A stretch of 64,000 nucleotides of DNA, taken from the NCBI RefSeq assembly GCF_033955345.1, contig NZ_CP138332.1, forward strand, positions 4,526,001 through 4,590,000. Reading direction: 5' to 3'. The notes under the pieces are model-generated. The model worked only from the letters and a program-made list of their open reading frames with translations. It ran no database searches and had not been told where the DNA came from. This DNA comes from Sphingobacterium bambusae (GTDB lineage: Bacteria; Bacteroidota; Bacteroidia; Sphingobacteriales; Sphingobacteriaceae). This document shows, in pieces, positions 32,240 through 41,544 of this stretch. The position numbers were made by a program, and so were the translations under genes. Within the stretch, counting starts at the first letter, position 1. Every line of letters begins with the position of its first letter.

Positions 32240-33208
32240 ATGTTTTATAATGTATTAAGATATTTTGTACGATTAGGCCTACATTGGTATGCTCCAGCAC
32301 TACGCAGCATTAATCTGGATCTGGCGACGTTTCAGGGACCAAGCATTATTGTTTCCAATCATCCCAACTCGCTTTTCGATGCGTTGGTCATTGCAGCTTA
32401 TAGCCCGGTAGAGATCCGTTTTTTAACACGTGGAGACATTTTCAAGAAAAGCTGGGCAAACCTGCTATTACGGAATTTGTTTCAGCTACCTATCTACAAG
32501 AAGAAAGACGACGAAGAGTTTGCGGTGAAGAACGACTTCACCTTTGATGAGTGTATGCGCTGTTTGGCAGCAGGAAAGCATGTGCTGTTGTTTCCGGAAG
32601 GCAGGTCGTTGAATTTGTGGGGGCTACAGCCTTTCATGAATGGAGGATTAACTTCGCTCTTGGAACGAGCTTACCGCGCCGAGATCCCGATACAGATCCA
32701 AGCGTTTGCCTTGAACTACAACTCGTTCCAATACGTGCCAAAAGCAGTAGAAATACAGGCTTTAACGCCTTTGGACAGCACCGACTATATCGCTGCTCAT
32801 CATATAGATGCTGCCGCGGTTATAGCAGAGCTACGCTCGCGCCTACAACAGGTCGTTTCGGAAACACCCTTGGAACCTGTAGTAACTTCTGAAGGCGATA
32901 GAAATATGTACCGGATTCCAGCTAAAATAGGTTACTATACGCAATTTTGGTTTTACAGACTGTGGCGGGATTATGTACGTAAAAAAACTGCAGGGACGAT
33001 TTTTTTCGATTCTATGCTTTTCGCAGGGCTACTCTTTTCCTATCCGATTGTTGTCTTCCTCTTTAGCTTGATGATCGGCAAGTTGTTGGGGTTTTGGATT
33101 GGGCTGCTGGTTTTTCTTTTCTTGCCGGCCACTGCCTACTGTATGGCAAAGTATCAAAAAATTACAGTAGAACAGGATTTAACTAGCGCTAAAGCTAATC
33201 GGTTGTAG
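32240..33208 (+). CDS. PlsC-like 1-acyl-glycerol-3-phosphate acyltransferase
   Basis: A 322-residue membrane acyltransferase of the PlsC family, acylating lysophosphatidate or a related glycerolipid acceptor. Block 1 is VSNHPNSLFDALVIAAYS (NHxxxxD variant), followed by RFLTRGDIFKKSWANLLLRNLFQLPIYKKKDDE, and block 3 is LLFPEGRSLN. The C-terminal third (from about residue 255) has three hydrophobic segments (TIFFDSMLFAGLLFSYPIVVFLFSLMIGKLLG, WIGLLVFLFLPATAYCM), as in membrane-anchored Bacteroidota acyltransferases. It probably works in phospholipid synthesis. It lies alone, convergent with purL. Confidence 0.88.
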   Translation: MFYNVLRYFVRLGLHWYAPALRSINLDLATFQGPSIIVSNHPNSLFDALVIAAYSPVEIRFLTRGDIFKKSWANLLLRNLFQLPIYKKKDDEEFAVKNDFTFDECMRCLAAGKHVLLFPEGRSLNLWGLQPFMNGGLTSLLERAYRAEIPIQIQAFALNYNSFQYVPKAVEIQALTPLDSTDYIAAHHIDAAAVIAELRSRLQQVVSETPLEPVVTSEGDRNMYRIPAKIGYYTQFWFYRLWRDYVRKKTAGTIFFDSMLFAGLLFSYPIVVFLFSLMIGKLLGFWIGLLVFLFLPATAYCMAKYQKITVEQDLTSAKANRL

Positions 33209-33275
33209 GTAATATGGGTTTATTTGCGCGAAGGAGCATCGACAAGACCTAAGCATGGATATCGACCTAAAGCAA

Positions 33276-33306
33276 ACATCCCCCTTTACGTGGTAAAGAG
33301 GGATGT
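33276..33306. terminator. Hairpin between the convergent PlsC-like and purL genes
   Basis: A 14-bp stem (33276-33289 with 33293-33306) with one C-A mismatch and a 3-base loop. Neither side has a long T-run, so terminator function is likely but not certain. Confidence 0.5.
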
Positions 33307-33333
33307 GGAATATTTATGACTGCCAGCGTATCG

Positions 33334-36300
33334 CTATTTGGCTTGTTTCTCGATCCATGATCTTGCATTCACAAAGGCCTCAATCCAAGGAGATACTTCA
33401 TCCTGACGATTTTCTGGATAGTTTGCCCAGTTCCATTGGAATGTAGAACGTTCAATGTGTGGCATGGTTACCAAGTGACGTCCTGTTTTGTCACACATCA
33501 TTGCCGTATTAAAGTCCGAACCATTAGGATTATGCGGATAGGCTTCATAGCCATACTTCGCTACGATCGCATATTGGTCTTCCCCGTATGGTAAATTGAA
33601 TTTTCCCTCACCATGGGAAATCCAAACTCCGAGGGTACTGCCGGCCAAGCTTGATAACATCACCGAATTGTTCTCTTGTATTTTTACCGAAACAAAGTTC
33701 GACTCGTGCTTCTGCGAGGTGTTGTGTTGCATTTTGCCATGAACTTCGTGATCAGGATTGATCAACTCGAGTTCCATAAACAATTGACAGCCGTTACAGA
33801 TTCCTACAGATAGGGTATCAGGTCGAGCAAAGAAATTTTCCAGTGCTTTTTTTGCTTTCTCGTTGTACAGAAATGCTCCTGCCCATCCTTTAGCAGAACC
33901 CAGCACGTCTGAATTGGAAAAACCACCTACCGCGCCAATAAACTGAATGTCTTCCAACGTTTCCCTGCCAGCGATTAAATCCGTCATATGCACATCTTTC
34001 ACGTCGAATCCGGCAAGATACATCGCATTGGCCATCTCGCGCTCAGAATTGGACCCTTTTTCGCGGATGATTGCCGCTTTCGGACGGGAAGTCAGGGTCG
34101 TTGTGTCTGGTTTCTTACCCGTAAATTGCGTAGGAAATGTATATTGAAGAGGCTGGTTTTTATAGTTGGCGAAGCGCTCCTCTGCCGTACCATTTTTAGC
34201 CTGCTTCTGATCTAATAAAAACGATGTTTTGAACCAAGTGTCGCGTGTTTCGGCGATGTTGAACGTGAAAACATCTGCGTTGTTTTTGATCGTAGCTTCG
34301 GTACCTTCTTTAGCACTTCCTATTTTAACCGCGGCAATACCAGCGCTTGCTAACGTTGCTTCGAACGATGTATCATTTCTCGCTTGCAATACCAACGCAA
34401 TATTTTCGTTGAAGAACGCTTTTACGGTGTCGGCTTCGTTCAATCCGGATAGGTCGTAATCTGCAGCCAAGTCCACATCGGCAAAGGTCAGCTCCAACAG
34501 CGTTGTCGCCAATCCTCCCGACCCTACGTCATGACCCGCAATGATTTGATCTTCATGGATAAGATGTTGGATCGTATTAAAGGCTTTCTTGAAGTAGTCC
34601 GCATCTTGTATAGTCGATACCTCATTACCAATCTTATTGTTGATTTGAGCAAAGGACGACCCTCCGAGCTTTAATTGATCTTTCGAAAGGTTTATGTAGT
34701 AGATGGATCCTGCATTTTTCTTTAAAACAGGCTCCACAACTTTGTTGATGTTTGTACAGTTTCCACCAGCGGAAATAATCAAGGTACCTGGCGCGATGAC
34801 ATGGTCACCATCTGGGTACTTCTGTTTCATGGATAAGGAGTCCTTTCCAGTGGGGATGTTGATGCCCAGAGCGATCGCAAAATCAGAGCATCCTTTTACG
34901 GCTTGGTATAAACGAGCATCTTCACCTTCGTTATTACATGGCCACATCCAGTTGGCAGAGAGTGATACTCCAGCTAAGCCATTTTTTATTGGTGCAAACA
35001 CCAAGTTTGATAGCGCCTCGGCAATGGCGTTGCGGGATCCCGCAACAGGATCAATCAAAGCCGTTAACGGAGAGTGACCAACGGTGGTCGCTATACCTTC
35101 CGTTGATTTATAGTCTAGTGCCATGACCCCCACATTATTGAGCGGTAACTGCAAGGAACCTACACATTGTTGTTTGGCAACGCGTCCGCCCACACAGCGG
35201 TCTACTTTGTTGGTCAACCAATCTTTAGAAGCTACCGCCTCTAATTGCAATACCTGATTCAGGTAAGCCGGTATATTTTCTACGTTATAGCTAAGGTCAG
35301 CATAGCTGCGGGTGATTGTTTTGTCGTTCATCACCGTCTTCGGTGAAGATCCGAAAAAGTCCGCCAAATCGTAATCCATTGGCTTTTCGCCCGATGATGA
35401 TGAGGCAAAGGTGAAGCGGTGGTCTCCCGTGACATCACCTACGGTATACATCGGGGAACGTTCCCGATCAGCCACTTTCTGTAGCTGCTCAATATCTTTT
35501 TCTGCAATAACCAAGCCCATACGCTCCTGTGACTCATTACCAATAATCTCTTTCGCGGATAGGGTAGGGTCACCTACAGGCAACTTATCGAGGTCAATGA
35601 GACCTCCTGTTGCTTCCACAAGCTCCGAAAGACAGTTTAAGTGTCCGCCAGCACCGTGGTCATGGATCGATACAATAGGGTTGTGATCAGATTCTACGAA
35701 CGCGCGTATCGCATTGGCAGCGCGTTTTTGCATTTCTGGATTCGAACGTTGAATGGCATTCAATTCGATGCCCGAGCCGAAGGCTCCGGTCTCTGCCGAG
35801 GAAACTGCTGCACCACCCATACCGATGCGGTAGTTTTCGCCACCCAAAACGACAATTTTATCGCCTTCCTGTGGCTCGTGTTTTTTCGCTTGGCTTAATT
35901 TTCCGTAGCCAATACCGCCGGCTTGCATAATCACTTTATCGTACCCCAGTTTTCTGCCGCCCTCTTCGTGTTCGAAGGTCAAAACTGATCCTGTGATCAA
36001 GGGTTGACCAAATTTGTTACCGAAATCGGATGCACCGTTGGATGCTTTTATCAGGATATCCATGGGTGTTTGGTAAAGCCAAGCACGTTCTTCAACGCCC
36101 TTTTCCCAAGGACGGTCATCCAATAATCTCGAATAAGCGGTCATGTAGATAGCTGTTCCCGCTAGTGGAAGCGCACCCTGTCCGCCGGCCAAACGGTCGC
36201 GAATTTCACCGCCTGATCCTGTGGCAGCGCCTGCGAAAGGCTCTACTGTTGTCGGGAAGTTATGCGTTTCTGCTTTCAGGGAGATAACAGAGTCGAACGT

Positions 36301-37008
36301 TTTCTCGGCATAAAAATCAGGTTTGTCACCCGATAGTGGTGCAAATTGCGTCACCTGCGGCCCTTTTATAAAGGCCACGTTATCTTTATAGGCCGAAACG
36401 ATGTCGTTAGGGTTCGTCTCGGAAGTCTTTTTGATAAGTTTGAATAAGGAGGTTGGCTGTTCTTCACCGTCGATCACAAAAGTACCATTGAAGATCTTGT
36501 GTCGGCAGTGTTCTGAATTGGCCTGTGAAAAGGCGAAAATTTCAGAGTCCGTTAATTTCCTGCCCAGCTTTTCTGCTAAATTATGTAGGTAGGTCACTTC
36601 CTCAGCACTTAAAGCCAAGCCTTCTTGTTTGTTATAGGCTTCAATATCATCGATGTCCAGAATTGGCTCGGGCTGTATATTGATGCTATACATTTCTTGT
36701 GTAAGCGCGGTATATTTCTGCGAAATCATCGGGTCAAAATCCGAAAATTCTGCATCTACCGGATTGAATTCTTCGATGCGGATGATGCCTTGTATCCCCA
36801 TGTTTTGGGTAATTTCTACTGCGTTTGTACTCCAAGGAGTCACCATAGCAGCGCGTGGCCCTACATAATGGGCGTCAAGCGTTGTCTCCGCAAGTTTTTT
36901 AGCATTTCCAAAGAGCCAGTTGAGTTTCGAAATATCTTCTTGGGATAGTTCTTGTTGCGTTTGCACACCGTAAACAGTGTTGCTGGGGTTCACAAAGAAA
37001 AGAATCAT
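33334..37008 (-). CDS. purL: Phosphoribosylformylglycinamidine synthase, fused large form
   Basis: A 1224-residue single-chain enzyme (PurL fused to the PurQ glutaminase), as in Gammaproteobacteria and Bacteroidota. It converts FGAR to FGAM with glutamine as nitrogen donor, step 4 of purine synthesis. The N-terminal PurS-like and linker parts are followed by the SAEEVTYLHNLAEKLGRKLTDSEIFAFSQANSEHCRHKIF segment, the ATP-binding KAETHNFPTTVEPFAGAATGSGGEIRD and the second half-domain NIPTGKDSLSM. The glutaminase domain has nucleophile Cys1074 in GICNGCQLF and HGEGKF. A TAACTTTG box at 37047-37054 gives a leader of about 30 bases. Confidence 0.97.
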   Translation of the reverse strand: MILFFVNPSNTVYGVQTQQELSQEDISKLNWLFGNAKKLAETTLDAHYVGPRAAMVTPWSTNAVEITQNMGIQGIIRIEEFNPVDAEFSDFDPMISQKYTALTQEMYSINIQPEPILDIDDIEAYNKQEGLALSAEEVTYLHNLAEKLGRKLTDSEIFAFSQANSEHCRHKIFNGTFVIDGEEQPTSLFKLIKKTSETNPNDIVSAYKDNVAFIKGPQVTQFAPLSGDKPDFYAEKTFDSVISLKAETHNFPTTVEPFAGAATGSGGEIRDRLAGGQGALPLAGTAIYMTAYSRLLDDRPWEKGVEERAWLYQTPMDILIKASNGASDFGNKFGQPLITGSVLTFEHEEGGRKLGYDKVIMQAGGIGYGKLSQAKKHEPQEGDKIVVLGGENYRIGMGGAAVSSAETGAFGSGIELNAIQRSNPEMQKRAANAIRAFVESDHNPIVSIHDHGAGGHLNCLSELVEATGGLIDLDKLPVGDPTLSAKEIIGNESQERMGLVIAEKDIEQLQKVADRERSPMYTVGDVTGDHRFTFASSSSGEKPMDYDLADFFGSSPKTVMNDKTITRSYADLSYNVENIPAYLNQVLQLEAVASKDWLTNKVDRCVGGRVAKQQCVGSLQLPLNNVGVMALDYKSTEGIATTVGHSPLTALIDPVAGSRNAIAEALSNLVFAPIKNGLAGVSLSANWMWPCNNEGEDARLYQAVKGCSDFAIALGINIPTGKDSLSMKQKYPDGDHVIAPGTLIISAGGNCTNINKVVEPVLKKNAGSIYYINLSKDQLKLGGSSFAQINNKIGNEVSTIQDADYFKKAFNTIQHLIHEDQIIAGHDVGSGGLATTLLELTFADVDLAADYDLSGLNEADTVKAFFNENIALVLQARNDTSFEATLASAGIAAVKIGSAKEGTEATIKNNADVFTFNIAETRDTWFKTSFLLDQKQAKNGTAEERFANYKNQPLQYTFPTQFTGKKPDTTTLTSRPKAAIIREKGSNSEREMANAMYLAGFDVKDVHMTDLIAGRETLEDIQFIGAVGGFSNSDVLGSAKGWAGAFLYNEKAKKALENFFARPDTLSVGICNGCQLFMELELINPDHEVHGKMQHNTSQKHESNFVSVKIQENNSVMLSSLAGSTLGVWISHGEGKFNLPYGEDQYAIVAKYGYEAYPHNPNGSDFNTAMMCDKTGRHLVTMPHIERSTFQWNWANYPENRQDEVSPWIEAFVNARSWIEKQAK

Positions 37009-37046
37009 TATAACTGTGTGTGTTGAACGTTCGTCAAATCAAAGCA

Positions 37047-37054
37047 CAAAGTTA
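37047..37054 (-). promoter_or_regulatory. Promoter -7 box for purL
   Basis: The minus strand reads TAACTTTG (TAnnTTTG), 38 bases before the ATG at 37008. Confidence 0.45.
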
Positions 37055-37210
37055 CGGAATATTTTGATGAGAAATAGCGAAATTCTAAATTCTGATGCAT
37101 CTAAGGAAATCAAGGAAGCACGAGTCAGAATTTTGTGTAGACTCACCGTTAAGCCAAGTGGTTTTGCTTGACAGACACGAAGTTATTATTGGTCGTAATA
37201 TTGGTGAATT

Positions 37211-37903
37211 TTATCGGTCGCCTTGGAGATCATCGGGGCTTTCCGGTAAGTAGAAGAATTCAAGTTCTTTAGGGGCTGCGATACGACGACAACTGCCATT
37301 TTGCAACAAGAGGGTCTCTGTTGCAATCGCTAACACGTCACGGTAGTTATGATCAGAGATGATGAAACCTTTCGTGTCGGCAAACTTCGCAATCAAATCT
37401 GAAATTCTTTGTATTGCAAGGGGCTCCAGTCCGGTAAACGGTTCGTCAAGAAGTAGGAAATCAGTAGGTTGGTAAAGAAGTAAGCAAATTTCCAAATACC
37501 TACGCTCTCCACCAGAAAGTTGGTAGACACGCTTGCTGATCAAAGGGGTGATACCACTATCGTTTGATAGCGCATGTTGCTCTGCCTCGTTGAGGACAAG
37601 AAGTTTGATTAATTTAAAGACTTTTTCGTTGCTGGGGAGAAAAGAATCCTGTGGCAGATAGCCCACCTTTCCACTCAAGTAAGGCTTTGTGCTTCTTTTT
37701 CCGTTTATTAAGATATGACTGTGTTGCGCTTTAATAGAGCCAAAGAGAATCTTGAGTAAGGTCGATTTCCCAGCACCATTTCGACCCAACAAGCCGACAA
37801 TGTCACCTGTTCGGCATTTTATGTATGCCCCCGTGATAATCGGTCGCGTTCCGACGTATCGAAACTCAACGGAGTCTGCGTAAAATTCGTTTATTACCTC
37901 CAT
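37211..37903 (-). CDS. ABC transporter ATP-binding protein
   Basis: A 230-residue single ABC ATPase with all motifs: Walker A LLGRNGAGKSTLLKIL, Q-loop GYLPQD, signature QLSGGERRYLEI, Walker B DFLLLDEPFTGLEP and the switch His in IISDHNYRDVL. The general sequence is that of the LptB/branched-chain family group. Its start overlaps the 3' end of a 104-residue membrane protein gene by 10 bases. No full-length permease with six membrane segments is seen nearby, so either the small protein is the membrane partner (perhaps as a dimer or multimer) or the permease is encoded elsewhere. Substrate unknown. Confidence 0.88.
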   Translation of the reverse strand: MEVINEFYADSVEFRYVGTRPIITGAYIKCRTGDIVGLLGRNGAGKSTLLKILFGSIKAQHSHILINGKRSTKPYLSGKVGYLPQDSFLPSNEKVFKLIKLLVLNEAEQHALSNDSGITPLISKRVYQLSGGERRYLEICLLLYQPTDFLLLDEPFTGLEPLAIQRISDLIAKFADTKGFIISDHNYRDVLAIATETLLLQNGSCRRIAAPKELEFFYLPESPDDLQGDR

Positions 37904-38208
37904 AGGATTATGACGAATAGGTTTATTGCCAATACTAGTAAAACATTGGCAATAAAGCCAAATGCGTATAATCTAGGAAACGACATGCGCATATTAAAGT
38001 AGAGGTATTGCGTACGTTTTCCAAAATAATGAAAAGCAAGTGCCGTTATGCCATGACCGATAGTCGTGAAAACTAATGAAAATGAGATGAGCATTGGAAT
38101 GGGATGAAAAGATAGATCTAAAGGGGACAGTACTGAAAATAAAAAAGATAATGCGACGTTGACCAGAAGTGTGTTTTTATAGTGATATAAGTAAAGTTTA
38201 TAAGGCAT
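37894..38208 (-). CDS. Small membrane protein paired with an ABC ATPase
   Basis: A 104-residue protein I do not recognise. It has about three hydrophobic segments: NTLLVNVALSFLFSVL, PMLISFSLVFTTIGHGITALAFHYF and LYAFGFIANVLLVLAINLFVIILW, with short charged loops (FGKRTQYLYFNMR). The frame's 3' end overlaps the start of the following ABC ATPase gene by 10 bases, which points to coupled translation and a joint complex. A member of three-segment size could oligomerise to form a transport path, or regulate the ATPase. The pair is a complete operon upstream of purL on the same strand. Confidence 0.7.
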   Translation of the reverse strand: MPYKLYLYHYKNTLLVNVALSFLFSVLSPLDLSFHPIPMLISFSLVFTTIGHGITALAFHYFGKRTQYLYFNMRMSFPRLYAFGFIANVLLVLAINLFVIILWR

Positions 38209-38401
38209 CGCTCTGTTGTTTCATGATTTGTTTTGGTAGGAGGATACTTCATCCATGCCGTAGATGGAAAACGATTCTAGGATAAATATAACAAAAAATC
38301 AATAATTATCTTAGCGCGTACTTGTCTTCTTTCCATAAGATGAAAAGAGTAGGACACTTAAAAAATCTTGCCGTTAAATGGGAGGCAACGTTCTAAAATT
38401 C

Positions 38402-38409
38402 TATCTTTG
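38402..38409 (+). promoter_or_regulatory. Promoter -7 box for pheT
   Basis: TATCTTTG matches TAnnTTTG and lies 21 bases before the preferred ATG at 38431, inside the longer alternative frame. Confidence 0.55.
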
Positions 38410-38430
38410 TGCTTTAAACAGAATTTCGAG

Positions 38431-40824
38431 ATGAATATTTCCTATAATTGGCTTAAAAATTACATAAATACAGATAAAACACCGGAGGAGCTTTCGCTTA
38501 TCTTGACCGATATCGGCTTAGAAGTTGAGTTGTTGGAGAAAGTACAGCAAATTCCGGGAGGTCTTGAAGGCCTTGTTGTGGGAGAGGTGAAGAGCTGTGA
38601 GCAACATCCGAACGCCGATAAATTGAAAGTTACGACTGTTGATGTTGGTGCTGAAGAATTACTGCACATTGTTTGTGGAGCTCCCAATGTACGAACGGGG
38701 CTCAAAGTAATTGTTGCACCAGTAGGAGCTAGCTGTCATCCGACGACTGGAGAGCCTTTTAAAATTACGAAATCCAAGATAAGGGGTGAAGTTTCCGAAG
38801 GGATGCTTTGTGGTGAAGATGAGATTGGATTGGGCAGTTCGCATGCCGGTATCGTCGAGTTGGCGGATAGCGCCGTTATTGGATCTTTGGTACGGGATTA
38901 TTTTGAAATAAAAGACGACTATCGATTCGAAATCGGCTTGACACCAAACCGTGCCGATGCCGCATCCCATTTGGGGGTTGCGCGAGATCTTGCCGCCTAT
39001 TTCCGGGAGGCCTACTCTTCAAGCGATGTGTCTGCTTTCCGCGAAGGGGAAAAGGCGGCGGTGACAGTTGAAGTGGCTGACGCGGATCTAGCACCACGTT
39101 ACGCAGGCGTTACCATCTCTGGATTGACGGTTGCCGAATCTCCCGACTGGTTGAAAGAACGTTTGCAAACGATCGGGATTCGTCCGATCAACAATATCGT
39201 CGATGTGACGAATTATATTTTGCATGATTTAGGGCAACCGCTGCACGCATTTGATCTGGATAAGATCAGTGGTAACAAAATTATCGTACGCAAAGCCGCT
39301 GAAGGAGAACCTTTCGTTACGTTAGACGGCGTAGAACGCACGCTTTCTGCCGAGGATCTGGTGATTGCAGACGCCGAAAAGCCGATGTGTATCGCTGGTG
39401 TTTTCGGGGGCGCAGATTCGGGCGTGTCTCAATCGACAACAGCTATATTCTTAGAATCAGCGTATTTCAATGCTGTTTCTGTGCGTAAGACATCAAAAAG
39501 ACATAACTTGAAGACCGATTCGTCTTTCCGTTTTGAGCGCGGGACAGATCCAAATATGCCTTTATACGCTTTGCAAAAAGCTGCCTTGCTTATTCAGGAG
39601 GTTGCCGGCGGCGAGATTAGTTCCACGGTAACGGATCAATACCCTAACCCTGTATCACCTTTTATTTTTGAGGTAAGCTACGAGCGTGTTCAACGCTTGA
39701 TTGGCAAGGCTATTCCCGCAGAAGAGATTAAAGCTATCCTGCTGGCTTTAGGAATCGGCGTTACGCCGATCAGTGAAGATGTGATTAATGTGAGCGTACC
39801 GGCCTACAAAGTTGATGTAACCCGTGAAGTGGATGTTATTGAGGAGGTGTTGCGTATCTATGGCTACAACAACATCGAGCTGCAATCCCAAATCAAGTCA
39901 TCACTCAATACAACCGAAAAACCGGATAAAGAGGTCGTGTTGAACCAAATTGCGGATATGCTCATTGGCAACGGCTATCGCGAAATATTGAACAATTCGT
40001 TGACGAAACTGGCCTTTGTAGAAAATGAAGAGACTGCGGTACGCTTGGTAAACCCGTTAAGCTCAGATCTTGATACGATGCGGCAAAATCTATTATTCTC
40101 GGCTTTGACGAGTGTGTCGTATAATCAAAAACGCAAGCGCCCGAATGCCAAGTATTTCGAGTATGGTAAATCCTACTTCAAGAACGAGGAAGGCTATACC
40201 GAAAAACAACATCTAGCTTTAACATTGGCCGGAAACCAAGTAGACGAAAATTGGATCGTTGGCGACAAGAAAAGTAGTTTTTATCATATCAAAGCTGCGG
40301 TCGATCAGATCGTTCGTCGCTTAAATATTTCTGGACTACAGTTGGTAGAGGCTTCGGGTGAATATTTCGACTATGGCTTAACCTACATGAAAGGACAGAA
40401 AGCTCTCGTGACGGTGGGCGCTGTATCGGTTGAAAACCTGAAGAAAGCGGATGTGGACGGCTCCGTGTTTTTTGCTACATTTGATTGGGATTTGGTGCTT
40501 AAAGTGATCCGTAAGAATGAAATCAAGTATCAAGAGGTTTCCAAATTTCCTGCGGTGCGTCGTGACTTAGCGCTGTTGGTAGATGATGCGGTTACGTTTG
40601 AGCAACTGAAGGTGGTTGCCAGCAAGACCGAGCGCAAGCTATTGAAAGAGGTGTCGATATTTGATGTCTATAAAGGGGATAAACTGCCAGAAGGGAAGAA
40701 GTCTTATGCGCTGAGTTTTATCCTGCAGGACGAAGAAAAAACGTTAAACGACAAACAGATTGACGGCATAATTAAAAAATTAATGCTTAACTTTGAAAAG
40801 GAGACAGGAGCGACCGTTCGCTAA
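38431..40824 (+). CDS. pheT: Phenylalanyl-tRNA synthetase beta chain
   Basis: A 797-residue beta chain of the alpha2-beta2 PheRS. From the start at 38431 (MNISYNWLKNYI) it shows the EMAP-like tRNA-binding domain (VVGEVKSCEQHPNADKLKVTTVDVG, IVCGAPNVRTGLKV), B3/B4 editing domain region (NIVDVTNYILHDLGQPLHAFDLDKI, GVFGGADSGV, LESAYFNAVSVRKTSKRHNLKTDSSFRFERG), the B5 domain and the C-terminal anticodon-binding ferredoxin-like domain (VSKFPAVRRDLALLVDD, SYALSFILQDEEKTLND). The longer frame from 38368 would contain the promoter box and is rejected. The alpha-chain gene pheS is not adjacent, as is usual in Bacteroidota. It is followed after 33 bases by a small coiled-coil gene. Confidence 0.96.
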   Translation: MNISYNWLKNYINTDKTPEELSLILTDIGLEVELLEKVQQIPGGLEGLVVGEVKSCEQHPNADKLKVTTVDVGAEELLHIVCGAPNVRTGLKVIVAPVGASCHPTTGEPFKITKSKIRGEVSEGMLCGEDEIGLGSSHAGIVELADSAVIGSLVRDYFEIKDDYRFEIGLTPNRADAASHLGVARDLAAYFREAYSSSDVSAFREGEKAAVTVEVADADLAPRYAGVTISGLTVAESPDWLKERLQTIGIRPINNIVDVTNYILHDLGQPLHAFDLDKISGNKIIVRKAAEGEPFVTLDGVERTLSAEDLVIADAEKPMCIAGVFGGADSGVSQSTTAIFLESAYFNAVSVRKTSKRHNLKTDSSFRFERGTDPNMPLYALQKAALLIQEVAGGEISSTVTDQYPNPVSPFIFEVSYERVQRLIGKAIPAEEIKAILLALGIGVTPISEDVINVSVPAYKVDVTREVDVIEEVLRIYGYNNIELQSQIKSSLNTTEKPDKEVVLNQIADMLIGNGYREILNNSLTKLAFVENEETAVRLVNPLSSDLDTMRQNLLFSALTSVSYNQKRKRPNAKYFEYGKSYFKNEEGYTEKQHLALTLAGNQVDENWIVGDKKSSFYHIKAAVDQIVRRLNISGLQLVEASGEYFDYGLTYMKGQKALVTVGAVSVENLKKADVDGSVFFATFDWDLVLKVIRKNEIKYQEVSKFPAVRRDLALLVDDAVTFEQLKVVASKTERKLLKEVSIFDVYKGDKLPEGKKSYALSFILQDEEKTLNDKQIDGIIKKLMLNFEKETGATVR

Positions 40825-40857
40825 GTCTCGCATTCAATAATTGCGAAGTAAAATTAT

Positions 40858-41166
40858 ATGGCTACACTATCTACACAAATGAATATTATCGTCGAGAAGA
40901 CGAGGAACCTTATTCAATTGTGCGATGCGCTTCAGGAGGAGAACGATCTGTTAAAGTTGGAAGTACAGTCCTTGCAGGTCGCTTTCCAGACCAGCACCGA
41001 CAAAGTTCAGCAGTTGGAGGAAAAGCTTAAGGCTATGGCAGTTGCGAAAACCTTGGAAGAATCAGATGTAGATCGTGGTGCAATAAATGAAAAAATACTT
41101 GACACAAAGCAAAAAATTAACGATTTTGTGCGAGAAATAGACAGATGTATAGGCTTGTTGAAGTAG
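40858..41166 (+). CDS. Coiled-coil protein next to zapA (possible ZapB-like partner)
   Basis: A 102-residue, highly helical protein: IVEKTRNLIQLCDALQEENDLLKLEVQSLQVAFQTSTDKVQQLEEKLKAMAVAK is a long heptad-patterned coiled coil, and the C-terminus ends INDFVREIDRCIGLLK. The 'LCDALQEENDLL' pattern resembles short Bacteroidota cell-division coiled coils. It sits 46 bases upstream of zapA, and its size and coiled-coil nature recall ZapB, which binds ZapA at the Z-ring. That link is an inference from position and fold only. Probably part of the pheT-zapA transcript. Confidence 0.75.
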   Translation: MATLSTQMNIIVEKTRNLIQLCDALQEENDLLKLEVQSLQVAFQTSTDKVQQLEEKLKAMAVAKTLEESDVDRGAINEKILDTKQKINDFVREIDRCIGLLK

Positions 41167-41212
41167 TCGGAGAGAGAAGAAAAGCCTTTTACGTTATTTA
41201 AGCTCAAAAAAA

Positions 41213-41503
41213 ATGGGAGAGATTTCCATAAAAATAAATATCGCTGATCGTGTTTACCCCTTAAGGGTTAATACGGAAGAGGAAGAAGTGATCAGGCATG
41301 CAGCGAAATTGATAAATGAAAAGATAAAAGAACTGCAAGATAATTATGCGGTTCGTGATAAGCAGGATCTGCTGTCCATGTGTGTGTTGCAATATGCTAC
41401 CGGTATGATTAAGGCCGAGCGTAACGCCCAACAGCATGAGGAAGGTCTAGAAGAGAAGATTCACGAATTGGATGATATACTGACAGATTTTTTTAAGAAA
41501 TAA
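41213..41503 (+). CDS. zapA: Cell division protein ZapA
   Basis: A 96-residue ZapA, which promotes FtsZ filament bundling at the division site. It shows SIKINIADRVYPLRVNTEEEEVIRHAAKLINEKIKELQDNYAVRDKQDLLSMCVLQYATGMI: the N-terminal beta-strands, the long helix and the characteristic DxQDLLSMxxLQ(Y/F)A segment. The C-terminus (HEEGLEEKIHELDDILTDFF) is a coiled coil for dimer and tetramer formation. It follows the coiled-coil gene by 46 bases and precedes the structured RNA described below. In Proteobacteria the 6S RNA gene lies next to zapA, and the same arrangement appears here. Confidence 0.93.
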   Translation: MGEISIKINIADRVYPLRVNTEEEEVIRHAAKLINEKIKELQDNYAVRDKQDLLSMCVLQYATGMIKAERNAQQHEEGLEEKIHELDDILTDFFKK

Positions 41504-41544
41504 ACATATCGTTCTTTATTTAGAGCTTTATAACGACGAATTTG

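Noticed and set aside
36625..36948. 107-residue plus-strand frame inside purL
   Set aside because: It is fully antisense to a strongly conserved gene and has no plausible protein features; it is a shadow frame.
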